This document shows, piece by piece, positions 1-7,534 of a stretch of 64,000 bases of DNA. The first letter of the stretch is position 1. Every line of letters begins with the position of its first letter. Position numbers and translations under genes: made by a program. Under the pieces are notes generated by a model. It was not told the DNA's origin and did no database searches. It saw only the letters and a program-made list of their open reading frames with translations. Source of the DNA: Bifidobacteriaceae bacterium (GTDB taxonomy: Bacteria > Actinomycetota > Actinomycetes > Actinomycetales > Bifidobacteriaceae); contig JALCQD010000001.1 of NCBI GenBank assembly GCA_022651005.1, positions 600,366 to 664,365 on the forward strand. The letters are read 5' to 3'.

Positions 1-45
1 TTGCTGGGCCGGCGAATTGTCTTCTGTCTCATCTGAGTGCGTCAT
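1..45 (-). CDS. Possible N-terminal fragment of an acidic protein running off the left edge
   Basis: An ATG at 45 on the minus strand opens a reading frame of 15 codons to the window edge, beginning MTHSDETEDNSP. The acidic, Ser/Asp/Glu-rich start resembles the N-termini of the two small membrane proteins just upstream (MSDDTTET and MNEEDLNSDD), so a fourth operon member is plausible. The ribosome-binding site is weak. Too little is visible to assign a function. Confidence 0.3.
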   Translation of the reverse strand, partial: MTHSDETEDNSPAQQ

Positions 46-192
46 ATTTTGAGGTTACACCGGAGCTATTTTCGGCCAGCTTATTCCCGCAGCCTCCCTC
101 ATCGAGCCATTCAGACCCTGACATGATCCGGTAAGAAGTTCATTGAGAGTTCAGACAAGTGCCCACGTTATGAGGCAGCGAATTTGCTGCGT

Positions 193-414
193 CTAGCGGG
201 TTTTTAGCGCGCCATGAATTTTCCTGAAGATGGCCACAACGAGATACCCCACAGCAATGATGAGAAAGAGGATTCCCAAAACCAGGAACCACCAGAGGTC
301 TCTTCCAATATAGAAATAACAGAACAGCATGAGAGCTCCCGCAGCCACATTCTGAAGGATGAACACCCACGGCTTCCTTTTCTTTGGCGCGGTCTCAGTC
401 GTGTCGTCACTCAT
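193..414 (-). CDS. Small two-helix membrane protein of unknown function
   Basis: The protein has 73 residues and starts at the ATG at 414, which is preceded by an AAAGGA ribosome site about 8 bases upstream; a longer frame to 519 exists but lacks such a site. A short acidic and basic cytosolic N-terminus (MSDDTTETAPKKRK) is followed by two hydrophobic segments at about residues 15-35 and 40-60, then a basic C-terminus. It overlaps the preceding gene by 8 bases, so the two are probably translationally coupled. I do not recognise the family. It is the third of three consecutive small membrane genes with acidic N-termini. Confidence 0.6.
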   Translation of the reverse strand: MSDDTTETAPKKRKPWVFILQNVAAGALMLFCYFYIGRDLWWFLVLGILFLIIAVGYLVVAIFRKIHGALKTR

Positions 415-739
415 GTGAGAGTCCTTTCGATTGATGTGAATTGCGCCATTGCACCATCTTTCGCTTCTGGTATTTCTTCCATAGTCCGGCACAAAGTCCG
501 AAAACGGCTCCGACACCAAGGCTGAAAAGTATCGTCAGCCATTGATGACGAACAAGGCTGTACACGGTTCCGAGTGAAGTCGCGCCAAGAGTCCAATACA
601 CGACGTTCAGCAAAAGTGAATCGTCTTCCCACTCATCGTCTGAATTGCCCGAACCGTCAGAATCTTCGTAAAGGTCATCGACGACTTCAGCAGCGCTCTC
701 ATCCTTTGTATCGTCACTGTTCAGGTCTTCTTCGTTCAT
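407..739 (-). CDS. Small membrane protein with acidic N-terminus, unknown function
   Basis: The product has 110 residues. The first 40 are strongly acidic (MNEEDLNSDDTKDES, then an EDSDGSGNSDDEWEDD stretch). Two hydrophobic helices follow at about 43-62 and 67-88, and the C-terminus is basic (KKYQKRK). The ATG overlaps the stop of the upstream gene as ATGA at 736-739, so the two are coupled. No catalytic motif is visible and the family was not recognised. Its architecture is like that of the 73-residue neighbour, which suggests related proteins or a shared complex, but this is inference. Confidence 0.6.
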   Translation of the reverse strand: MNEEDLNSDDTKDESAAEVVDDLYEDSDGSGNSDDEWEDDSLLLNVVYWTLGATSLGTVYSLVRHQWLTILFSLGVGAVFGLCAGLWKKYQKRKMVQWRNSHQSKGLSHE

Positions 740-1167
740 GATTCTCCATTCGCTTTGAAAATCTCCCGGCTCCAGATGTCATGAATCATCTGTTTGTTGC
801 ATTCGTCTCTTTCTTGTGGCACCTCTTGTACGAGCGAGATTGTGACGTGCTGTTTGAGAAAAGAAACTAGAGCGCCCGGAAACATTAAATGACGCGAATC
901 TTGTCCGGTGATTTCGTCCGTATCACTATGGTTACCAAATCGGTAGCCATAGTCAGAAACAGAAATAATCAGGGTCAGCATGATCGCATAGAACAGAACC
1001 CTCGCAATGCCTTGAACCGATGACAGAACCTGCAACGGATTGCCATACGCCATGGTCAATAAAGACCATAAAACAAAAAATAAAAATGACTTCAAGATTC
1101 TCTTTAATTCTTTCGGAGTTTTTAAAAAACTTAGGAAGTGTTTAAAGGTCCTCACTAATTTGTTCAT
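736..1167 (-). CDS. Unknown membrane protein, first gene of a small operon
   Basis: The product has 143 residues and a good GAGGAG ribosome site about 8 bases before the ATG. The N-terminus is basic (KTPKELKRILK) and precedes two hydrophobic segments at about residues 27-45 and 55-75. A soluble C-terminal half of about 65 residues follows, containing one Cys and several His. It heads three overlapping minus-strand genes (736-1167, 407-739, 193-414). I cannot name a family. The gene is divergent from the copper ATPase, and the 236 bases between them carry the promoters. Confidence 0.6.
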   Translation of the reverse strand: MNKLVRTFKHFLSFLKTPKELKRILKSFLFFVLWSLLTMAYGNPLQVLSSVQGIARVLFYAIMLTLIISVSDYGYRFGNHSDTDEITGQDSRHLMFPGALVSFLKQHVTISLVQEVPQERDECNKQMIHDIWSREIFKANGES

Positions 1168-1362
1168 GAGAAAACTCCTCGAAAATTCTTAAATCATCGA
1201 TATTCGTTTCACATTTCTCTGGCAGACTTGATCATGATTTCAATCAAGCCTACCAGCAAATCGTTATCCACAACCGCAATTCTGGGAACCACTCTGTCAT
1301 CATTGACCATGGCTTGATTTTATCAATTTTTACTGAATGGGAATAATGCAGCACACTGTCTG

Positions 1363-1391
1363 TTGACATTTGTAGACGAAACAAAATAACA
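1363..1391 (+). promoter_or_regulatory. Promoter of the copper ATPase gene with a cop-box-like operator
   Basis: A perfect -35 TTGACA (1363-1368) is followed after 17 bases by a weak -10 (ATAACA, 1386-1391). The sequence GACATTTGTA at 1365-1374 overlaps the -35 and matches the CopY/BlaI-type cop box KACANNTGTA exactly. A repressor bound there would block polymerase and be released by copper. No CopY/BlaI-family gene is visible in this window, so the regulator would have to lie elsewhere. Confidence 0.5.
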
Positions 1392-1403
1392 GGAAGCGCA
1401 ACT

Positions 1404-3614
1404 ATGGATCACATGAAGATGACAGAACCTGATAGCCATAAGGCAGCTGCCGCAAAAGCCATGAATTCCCCGGCCCACGCCGCGGGAGACATGGTAGATA
1501 CGTCCAGCACAACTTCCATGGACATGTCACACATGCATCACGATATGCCCAGCATGGATATGGGATCCATGCACGGAAGTATGCACGACATGGGCAGCAT
1601 GCACAGCATGAGCGGCCATAGCATGACAGACACGTTCAAGCGTCTCTTCTGGTATTCAGTGGTTCTCGCAATCCCCACCATCGCGCTGGATCCCATGTTC
1701 GCGGAACTCCTTGGCTACCACGCGCCCACCACCCTGCCGCTGACGCTCATCCCAGCGGTACTCGGAACCGTGATGTACTTCTGGACAGGTATGCCCTTCC
1801 TCAAGGGCGCAGCCGGAGAAATCAAAAACCGCAAGCCGGGCATGATGCTGCTCATCAGCCTCGGCATCACCGTCGCATTCGTTGCCTCCTGGCTAGCAAC
1901 ACTCGGCGTCATCGCCTCCAGCCTCAGCTTCTGGTGGGAGCTGGCACTGCTGGTCGTCATCATGTTGGCCGGTCACTGGATCGAAATGGGCTCGGTCATG
2001 TCCACAAGCTCGGCCCTCGAATCCATCGCCTCCCTTCTGCCAGACAAGGCGCACAAAATAACCGAAAATGCATCACACACCTCGGATGGCGCCACCATCA
2101 CGAACGACGTCGCCATCTCCGAGCTACGCTCCGGTGACGTCGTCATCGTGAAACCCGGCGAGGCGATTCCCGCCGACGGTACCATCGTCTCCGGCACTGC
2201 GGGCGTCAACGAATCCATGATCACCGGCGAATCCCTTCCCGTCACCCGTGCAGAAGGTGACACGGTCGTCGCCGGTTCCATTTCCACCGATTCCTCCCTG
2301 CGCGTCCGTGTCGACGCAACTGGCGATAAAACAGCTCTGTCGACGATTCGCCGCCTGATCGAGGACGCCCAGAATTCCAAGACGCCCACCCAACTGCTCG
2401 CCGACAAGGCCGCAGGCCTCTTGTTCTGGTATGCCACCATCGCCGCCGCGCTTACGGCAGCCGTGTGGCTCGGCCTCGGCCAGCCGCAGTCCGCTCTTGA
2501 ACGCGTGGTGACGGTTCTCGTCATCGCCTGCCCTCACGCTCTGGGACTCGCCATCCCGCTCGTAGTCAGTATCGCAATGGGCGGCGCGGCGAAGAGGGGC
2601 ATTCTCATCACCAAGCGCGAGGCACTGGAAACGCTGGAAGATGTGACGACTGTTGTCTTCGACAAGACCGGAACGCTCACCGAGGGCACGCCGCACGTGG
2701 TGAGTATCCGCAGCGCGACGACAACCGCTGCAACCGCTGGCGACTCGCGCATCCTCTCCCTCGCAGCAGCGGCCGAGCAGGAATCAGAGCATCCCCTCGC
2801 ACGAGCCATTCTTGAGAAGGCTGCGGCAGACGGGGTCAGTGTTCCGGCCACTACCGATATTGTGTCCACTCCCGGGGTGGGCGTGAGTGCGCACGTCGGC
2901 GGCGCCCGGATTGAGGTGGGCGGCCCTGCGCTTCTTCAGTCCAGAAGCATTGACGAAGCCACGGCCGCGCAGAGTATTCCGGGCGTAGCGCACGACGACG
3001 CCACCGCTCTCTATGTTCTGGAAGACGGCTCCGTCGTCGGCAGCATCGACATCGCCGATCAGGTGCGCCCCGAGTCGGCGCAGGCCGTCAGAGAGCTTCA
3101 GTCCCGTGGTGTCACGCCCGTCATGCTTACCGGAGATTCCGAAAAGGTGGCGGCCTCGGTTGCGAAGCAGCTGGGAATCACGCAGTATTACGCGCAGGTG
3201 CGTCCCGAAGAGAAGGACGCCGTGATTGCGAAATTGCAGGCGGACGGCGCAAAGGTCGCGATGGTGGGCGACGGCGTCAACGACGCCCCGGCACTGGCAC
3301 GCGCCGACGTCGGCATTGCGATCGGCGCCGGAACCGACGTGGCCATCGATTCGGCGGACGTCGTCCTCACCGGATCCAACCCGGCGGCCGTACCGCGCGC
3401 CATCGAGCTGTCACGCCTCTCCACGCGCAAGATGCACCAGAACCTGTGGTGGGCCGCGGGCTACAACCTCATCTCCGTGCCGCTGGCAGCCGGGGTCCTG
3501 GCTCCCGTCGGATTCACCCTGCCGATGTCAGTTGGCGCCTTCCTCATGGCGGCCTCTACGGTCATCGTGGTGATCAACGCCCGGCTGCTGAAGCGCAGTC
3601 TCAAAAGAATCTAA
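1404..3614 (+). CDS. copB: CopB-type (CPH) copper-translocating P-type ATPase with Met/His-rich N-terminus
   Basis: This 736-residue membrane pump should export copper using ATP. The actuator motif TGES is at about 274-277, the ion-binding membrane motif CPH at 376-378, the phosphorylated Asp in DKTGTLT at 420, an EHPLA nucleotide-site motif near 465 and the hinge GDGVNDAP at 622. The CPH motif, rather than CPC, places it in the P1B-3/CopB group. The first 75 residues contain many Met, His and Asp residues (repeats such as MDMSHMHHDMPSMDMGSM) and no CxxC domain, as in many CopB proteins. The cop-box-like operator upstream agrees with copper control. The gene is monocistronic and convergent with the next gene, with 9 bases between the stops. 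Confidence 0.9.
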   Translation: MDHMKMTEPDSHKAAAAKAMNSPAHAAGDMVDTSSTTSMDMSHMHHDMPSMDMGSMHGSMHDMGSMHSMSGHSMTDTFKRLFWYSVVLAIPTIALDPMFAELLGYHAPTTLPLTLIPAVLGTVMYFWTGMPFLKGAAGEIKNRKPGMMLLISLGITVAFVASWLATLGVIASSLSFWWELALLVVIMLAGHWIEMGSVMSTSSALESIASLLPDKAHKITENASHTSDGATITNDVAISELRSGDVVIVKPGEAIPADGTIVSGTAGVNESMITGESLPVTRAEGDTVVAGSISTDSSLRVRVDATGDKTALSTIRRLIEDAQNSKTPTQLLADKAAGLLFWYATIAAALTAAVWLGLGQPQSALERVVTVLVIACPHALGLAIPLVVSIAMGGAAKRGILITKREALETLEDVTTVVFDKTGTLTEGTPHVVSIRSATTTAATAGDSRILSLAAAAEQESEHPLARAILEKAAADGVSVPATTDIVSTPGVGVSAHVGGARIEVGGPALLQSRSIDEATAAQSIPGVAHDDATALYVLEDGSVVGSIDIADQVRPESAQAVRELQSRGVTPVMLTGDSEKVAASVAKQLGITQYYAQVRPEEKDAVIAKLQADGAKVAMVGDGVNDAPALARADVGIAIGAGTDVAIDSADVVLTGSNPAAVPRAIELSRLSTRKMHQNLWWAAGYNLISVPLAAGVLAPVGFTLPMSVGAFLMAASTVIVVINARLLKRSLKRI

Positions 3615-3623
3615 ATCGCGAAG

Positions 3624-4544
3624 CTAGGATCGCGACGATGCCGCTGCCACACGCTCGAGTAATTCCACGAGCGCGGCGGCGGTTTTCGTCGGCTGTTCGA
3701 CGGCAGTGAAGTGCCCGGCATCTGGCACTTCCACGAGGAAGGCTCGCGGTACGCCACGGACACCCGGGATGCGGGAGACGTACGGCCGCATTTTTTCGGG
3801 CGGCGAGCTGGGATCGAGTTCTCCGCTCAGCAGCAACGTCGGCACATCGATAGTGCTCAGCACGTCCGCCTGATCGGGGCGACCCGCTGCCATCCTCTGA
3901 CGCCAGGCGATGCCCTCCGGAGTTTGATCGTGAATCCAATCGATGAACGTGGTGATGAATTCCGTGGACTTCTTGACCATGGAATCCTTGGGCCCGGGCT
4001 CGGCAAAGTGCATCACCGTGCGCCATCCCGCGCCATCTTCGGCCTCCTGAGCCACACGCAGACGGTTTGCACGAGACTCGGCAGAATCGGCGTCCGTCTT
4101 TGAATCACAGATTCCCAAGCCGGCAACCGCCTTGGGGAAAAGGCGCTGAATCGCGAAGGCGACGTATCCGCCCATCGACAGCCCCACCCAGATTGCTTTA
4201 GAAAATCCCAGGGCGTTGAGTTGCTCCACCATCGCGGTCGCCATGTCGTCGAGCGCGTCAGGGTAGGCGCCGTCGGCAGCCACGGGCCCAAACTCCCCAT
4301 GCTCAGGAACGGGAGTCGCGCCCGCGCCCGGCATCTCGAAAGCGAAAATAGGGACGCGGGAAAGATCCGGGCTTGGCGTCTCGGAGTCGGAGTTCGTTGC
4401 CGAACCAGTCGTGGGTGCTGTCAGCTGTGTCAGCGCCTCGGCGGCCGCATCCCACATGCGGTGGTCCACCGGAAATCCGTGAATCAGAATAAGCGGGACC
4501 GCGTTGCTACTGCCCGCGCGATACTGCGTGACGCCAATCTGCAT
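3624..4544 (-). CDS. Alpha/beta-hydrolase fold esterase or hydrolase
   Basis: The 306-residue protein shows the alpha/beta-hydrolase pattern. An oxyanion-hole HGFPVDHRMW segment lies near residue 23. The nucleophile elbow GLSMGG lies near 120 with Ser as nucleophile. A late Asp lies in the LLLSGELDPSSPP strand, and the catalytic His is in DAGHF near 280. An Ala/Thr/Ser-rich insertion around 40-65 is unusual. The ATG has an AGGAG site six bases upstream. The substrate cannot be predicted; families with this pattern include carboxylesterases and bromoperoxidase-like hydrolases. No signal peptide is visible, so it is probably cytosolic. Confidence 0.8.
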   Translation of the reverse strand: MQIGVTQYRAGSSNAVPLILIHGFPVDHRMWDAAAEALTQLTAPTTGSATNSDSETPSPDLSRVPIFAFEMPGAGATPVPEHGEFGPVAADGAYPDALDDMATAMVEQLNALGFSKAIWVGLSMGGYVAFAIQRLFPKAVAGLGICDSKTDADSAESRANRLRVAQEAEDGAGWRTVMHFAEPGPKDSMVKKSTEFITTFIDWIHDQTPEGIAWRQRMAAGRPDQADVLSTIDVPTLLLSGELDPSSPPEKMRPYVSRIPGVRGVPRAFLVEVPDAGHFTAVEQPTKTAAALVELLERVAAASSRS

Positions 4545-4599
4545 AGAATCTCCTATCAGTGCTATCGTGCTGCCGCGCTATTTCAGCGGCCATCCCACG

Positions 4600-5241
4600 C
4601 TATCTCGTGTACGCGAGCGCATCCTTGACAATGAGGCCGTGTCCGTCGGCAAAGGTGGCGAAGAACGCCTCGTCCATCTTGGTGGGCGTGACCCACTCGA
4701 GGTCCAGTGCGTCGTCCTGCGGCTTGCAGTCGCCCGCAACCGGAACGATGTAACACAGCGCAATGGCGTGCTGGCGGGCGTCGTGGAATTCGCTGAGCCC
4801 AGGCGACTGGAAGAACTCGGCCACCTTGAAAGGCTGCAGGTTCAGGGGAATAAGCGGCAGAGCCATATCCCCCAAGTCCTTGGCTACATTTCTCGCGATG
4901 GCTTCGCGCAGCGACTCGTTGAGCAGAACCCGGCCTGCGACGAGAGTCCTGTTGAACTCGGTGCTGGGTGCCACGCGCAAGAGCGTTGCGATGGAGGTGA
5001 TGCGGCCGAAATCATCCACGCGCACGGGCACAATCTCAACATAAGGAATGGGCACCTTGCTGCGGATCTCGTCAATGGAGGCGGCCGACATCCATCCGGG
5101 AGGGTTGCCATTGCCACTCCCGTGGATGAAATCGTCGGGAGTGAGGTCGTCAAACGCCCCAGAACCGTTGCCGTTACTTCCATCCGCATCGAAATCGTTC
5201 GAGTCGGGTATTTCTCCGTTTAAAACTGCCATGTGCACCAT
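4600..5241 (-). CDS. DUF4916 (Nudix-like) protein
   Basis: The product has 213 residues. After an acidic, Gly/Asn-rich N-terminus it carries the block PPGWMSAASIDEIRSKVPIP, followed by PVRVDDFGRI, VAGRVLLNESLREAI, KDLGDMALP and AGDCKPQDDALDLEWV. This is the pattern I associate with actinobacterial DUF4916 proteins, which have a Nudix-like fold. The canonical Nudix box is not intact, so hydrolase activity is uncertain. Starts at 5241 and 5232 are both possible; neither has a strong ribosome site. It lies 55 bases upstream of the hydrolase gene on the same strand and may be cotranscribed with it. Confidence 0.75.
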   Translation of the reverse strand: MVHMAVLNGEIPDSNDFDADGSNGNGSGAFDDLTPDDFIHGSGNGNPPGWMSAASIDEIRSKVPIPYVEIVPVRVDDFGRITSIATLLRVAPSTEFNRTLVAGRVLLNESLREAIARNVAKDLGDMALPLIPLNLQPFKVAEFFQSPGLSEFHDARQHAIALCYIVPVAGDCKPQDDALDLEWVTPTKMDEAFFATFADGHGLIVKDALAYTR

Positions 5242-5350
5242 TATCCGTTAAATATGTGGTCTTGCCCACTCCTCAGCTGTTCGCTGAGCAAGAAGATGCT
5301 TGCTCTGAGCAATTGGTCGTGGAGAATAGTACGAGATACGTAATGGAACC

Positions 5351-5390
5351 CGATATGTAGTAGTTCTACTATTAACCACTATCAATATCG
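5351..5390 (+). promoter_or_regulatory. Nested palindrome upstream of thioredoxin
   Basis: A perfect 14-base palindrome TAGTAGTTCTACTA (5358-5371) lies inside a wider dyad CGATAT (5351-5356) and ATATCG (5385-5390), 26 to 66 bases before the trxA start codon. The position between divergent genes suggests a transcription-factor site. The factor is unknown. Confidence 0.35.
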
Positions 5391-5416
5391 GCTAGTTAGG
5401 CGAGAGGGAGGCTCTC

Positions 5417-5770
5417 ATGGCAACTCATGAAGTCACATCAGACACATTCAACGACACGATCAGCAAAAATGACACTGTCCTCATTGACTTCTGGGCAACC
5501 TGGTGCGGCCCGTGCAAGGCTTTCGGCCCCGTTTACCAAAAGGCCTCCGAGAAGTACCCGGATATGTACTTCGGCAAGATTGACGTGGACAACAACCAGG
5601 AGATCGCTTCGGCGGCCGGCATCCAGGCCATTCCGACGCTCATGATCGCCAAGGGCGGCAAGATTGTGTACAAGCAGGCTGGCGCTCTGCGCGGCTCGGA
5701 TCTTGAGAACCTCATCGAGCAGGTGCGCAACCTGGACGAGGCAACAATCGACGCTGCCGCTGCAAAGTAA
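5417..5770 (+). CDS. trxA: Thioredoxin
   Basis: The 117-residue protein has the classical active site WCGPCK with Cys at 30 and 33, preceded by LIDFWAT. The cis-Pro segment IPTLMIAKGG is near residue 75, as expected for thioredoxins. It reduces protein disulfides in the cytosol using electrons from thioredoxin reductase. Its length is slightly above the usual 105-110 residues because of a short acidic and Ala-rich tail. A GAGGGAGG ribosome site precedes the ATG. It appears monocistronic, with a terminator hairpin downstream and a palindromic candidate operator upstream. Confidence 0.93.
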   Translation: MATHEVTSDTFNDTISKNDTVLIDFWATWCGPCKAFGPVYQKASEKYPDMYFGKIDVDNNQEIASAAGIQAIPTLMIAKGGKIVYKQAGALRGSDLENLIEQVRNLDEATIDAAAAK

Positions 5771-5794
5771 GCAGACGACGAGACTCAGCGACTG

Positions 5795-5824
5795 TATAGA
5801 GGTATAGCGATATAGAGGTATAGC
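5795..5824. repeat. Short tandem direct repeat after trxA
   Basis: The 14-base unit TATAGAGGTATAGC occurs at 5795-5808 and again at 5811-5824. It lies between the trxA stop and its terminator. It may be only a duplication scar; no function is evident. Confidence 0.5.
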
Positions 5825-5852
5825 AGTCGCATAATTTGACGCGGTGATGTGG

Positions 5853-5910
5853 GGAGGCTCGCAGATTTTCACAATTTGCGGGCCTCCTCGCGTTTGCCTC
5901 TTTTTGCGGG
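5853..5910 (+). terminator. Intrinsic terminator of trxA
   Basis: GGAGGC (5853-5858) pairs with GCCTCC (5882-5887). The stem extends through CGCA/TGCG with one bulge. A T-rich stretch (TTTGCCTCTTTTT) follows. Confidence 0.6.
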
Positions 5911-6127
5911 CGTTTCGCACTGTATATATTCGGTATATATGCGCCTGCGCAGGTATTTGATTTGATTTGGGGCGGGGAATCGTCCTAGTCTTGAAGGAAT
6001 TGTGTGCGGATGCCAGCCATCCGTGCGCGGAGTGGTGTACTCGTGCGGGTGCATCAAAGTACGCGGGATTCCGTGTGCCCAACGCCGTGCAAATGAGCTG
6101 AGGATTATTGATCTATTGAAGGAAGTT

Positions 6128-7189
6128 ATGGCTGAGCACCGCAAGAAACGATTAAGTCTGCTGAAGCGATTTTCTCGCAAGCAGGTCGTGATCGCAGCCT
6201 CCTCATTTGTCGCAGCAACGTTGCTGATCGGCAGTGGAGTCGCAAGCGCGCAGATGTACCGCTCGAATGACAGCGTTGCCGTCAAGCAAATTACTTCGTA
6301 TTCAGCAACAGATAAGGCCGATTCCGATTACTTCACGGCAGCCTCTCGTGATCAGGTGCGTTCCGCACAGACGAACCTGAAGAACGGCCGCGGCGGCTCG
6401 GATTCCTCCACCTCATATATCAAGGTGGTTATCAACGGCAAGTCCGAGCTCGTGTTCGGCTCCGGGTTCACCACCGTCAAGTCAGTGCTCGAGCAGGGCA
6501 ACATCACGCTCGAAGACACCGACACCGTTTCACCGTCGCTGTCCACAAAGGTGAGCGAGTCCACGGTGATCACCATCAACCGTGCCGACACCACCGTTGA
6601 GACCACAACGCAGAAGATCGCGTACAACACCATCACCAAGAAGGATTCCAGCCTCGCCAAGGGAACAACCAAGGTCCAGACCAAGGGCGTCGCCGGTGAG
6701 ATGGTGAGTACAAACCTCGTTCAGGTGGTGGGTGGCAAGACCATTTCCTCCAACACTTTGGCATCCTGGGTCAAGAAGACCCCTGTCAACAAGGTGATTC
6801 TGGTGGGCACGAAGGTTGCCGCTGCTTCCTCGTCGGCCTCTTCCGGTTCGTCGTCATCTTCTTCTTCCTCCTCCGACTACGGCACCACCACCCCGGTGGG
6901 AACCGCGCAGTCCATTGCGCACAAGAAGGTTCTCGCCAAGGGCTGGAGCGAGTCCGAGTTCACCTGCCTTGTGAAGCTGTGGCAGAAGGAATCCGGCTGG
7001 CGCACCAATGCGCACAACGCTTCCTCCGGCGCACACGGCATTCCGCAAGCACTCCCCGGTTCCAAGATGGGTGCCGGCTGGCAGTCGGACGCCAACGTGC
7101 AGATCACGTGGGGCATCAACTACATTGCCGGTCGCTACTCCACTCCTTGCGGCGCCTGGGGCCACTCCCAGTCGGTGGGCTGGTATTAA
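6128..7189 (+). CDS. Rpf-like cell-wall hydrolase: G5 domain plus transglycosylase-like domain
   Basis: The start at 6128 is chosen for its AAGGAAG ribosome site and because the signal sequence begins there; the open frame extends upstream to 6002. The 353-residue product has a basic N-terminus and hydrophobic stretch (VIAASSFVAATLLIGSGVAS) ending ASAQ, so it is exported. A DUF348/G5-like region spans about residues 90-225. A Ser-rich linker follows at about 232-252. The C-terminal 85 residues are a transglycosylase-like domain with candidate catalytic Glu288 in WQKESGW and a GIPQALPGSKM segment. Proteins of this build cleave peptidoglycan and include resuscitation-promoting factors. Bifidobacterial homologues are usually annotated as Rpf or transglycosylase. 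The 357-base leader holds the trxA terminator and no riboswitch I could recognise. Confidence 0.85.
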   Translation: MAEHRKKRLSLLKRFSRKQVVIAASSFVAATLLIGSGVASAQMYRSNDSVAVKQITSYSATDKADSDYFTAASRDQVRSAQTNLKNGRGGSDSSTSYIKVVINGKSELVFGSGFTTVKSVLEQGNITLEDTDTVSPSLSTKVSESTVITINRADTTVETTTQKIAYNTITKKDSSLAKGTTKVQTKGVAGEMVSTNLVQVVGGKTISSNTLASWVKKTPVNKVILVGTKVAAASSSASSGSSSSSSSSSDYGTTTPVGTAQSIAHKKVLAKGWSESEFTCLVKLWQKESGWRTNAHNASSGAHGIPQALPGSKMGAGWQSDANVQITWGINYIAGRYSTPCGAWGHSQSVGWY

Positions 7190-7210
7190 ACCTCAGCTTT
7201 ATTTCCACGG

Positions 7211-7238
7211 TGCCCGGCAGATACTGTCGGGCATTTTT
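7211..7238 (+). terminator. Intrinsic terminator of the Rpf-like gene
   Basis: TGCCCGGCAG and CTGTCGGGCA form a stem around ATA and are followed by TTTTT. It lies 22 bases after the stop codon. Confidence 0.85.
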
Positions 7239-7534
7239 ATGGCACTCAACGGCACAACACTGGTGAGTGCCAAGAACTGAAATCATCTTGTTTGAGTCGA
7301 GAGCGAGCTTCTGGTCGGATCATTCTATTGGCACTCAAAATCACGATGTCAATGAGTGTCAATAGAGCTGTTCCAGCAATCTTCCAAAAGTGCGAAAAAA
7401 CTCCCAAACACACGCCCGAACTGAGCCGAAATAACCCGGTGTTATAGTGCACATCGTCTGCGGGAATGGCGCGCAACATTGGTGCAATCCCAACGACGAG
7501 AGCTATCATTCCTCAGATTCATGAAGGGTAGAAG
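7239..7534. other. Non-coding leader before the purine permease gene
   Basis: About 300 bases without a credible gene. A TATAGT at 7443-7448 could be a -10 element for the permease gene, but its -35 partner is weak. The known purine-riboswitch core was looked for by eye and not found. Confidence 0.35.

Noticed and set aside
5911..6127. A c-di-AMP (ydaO-type) riboswitch before the Rpf-like gene
   Set aside because: This class often precedes such genes in actinobacteria, but I could not find its conserved core by eye. A covariance-model search would settle it.
7239..7534. Purine riboswitch before the permease gene
   Set aside because: The conserved loop motifs of that class are not visible.
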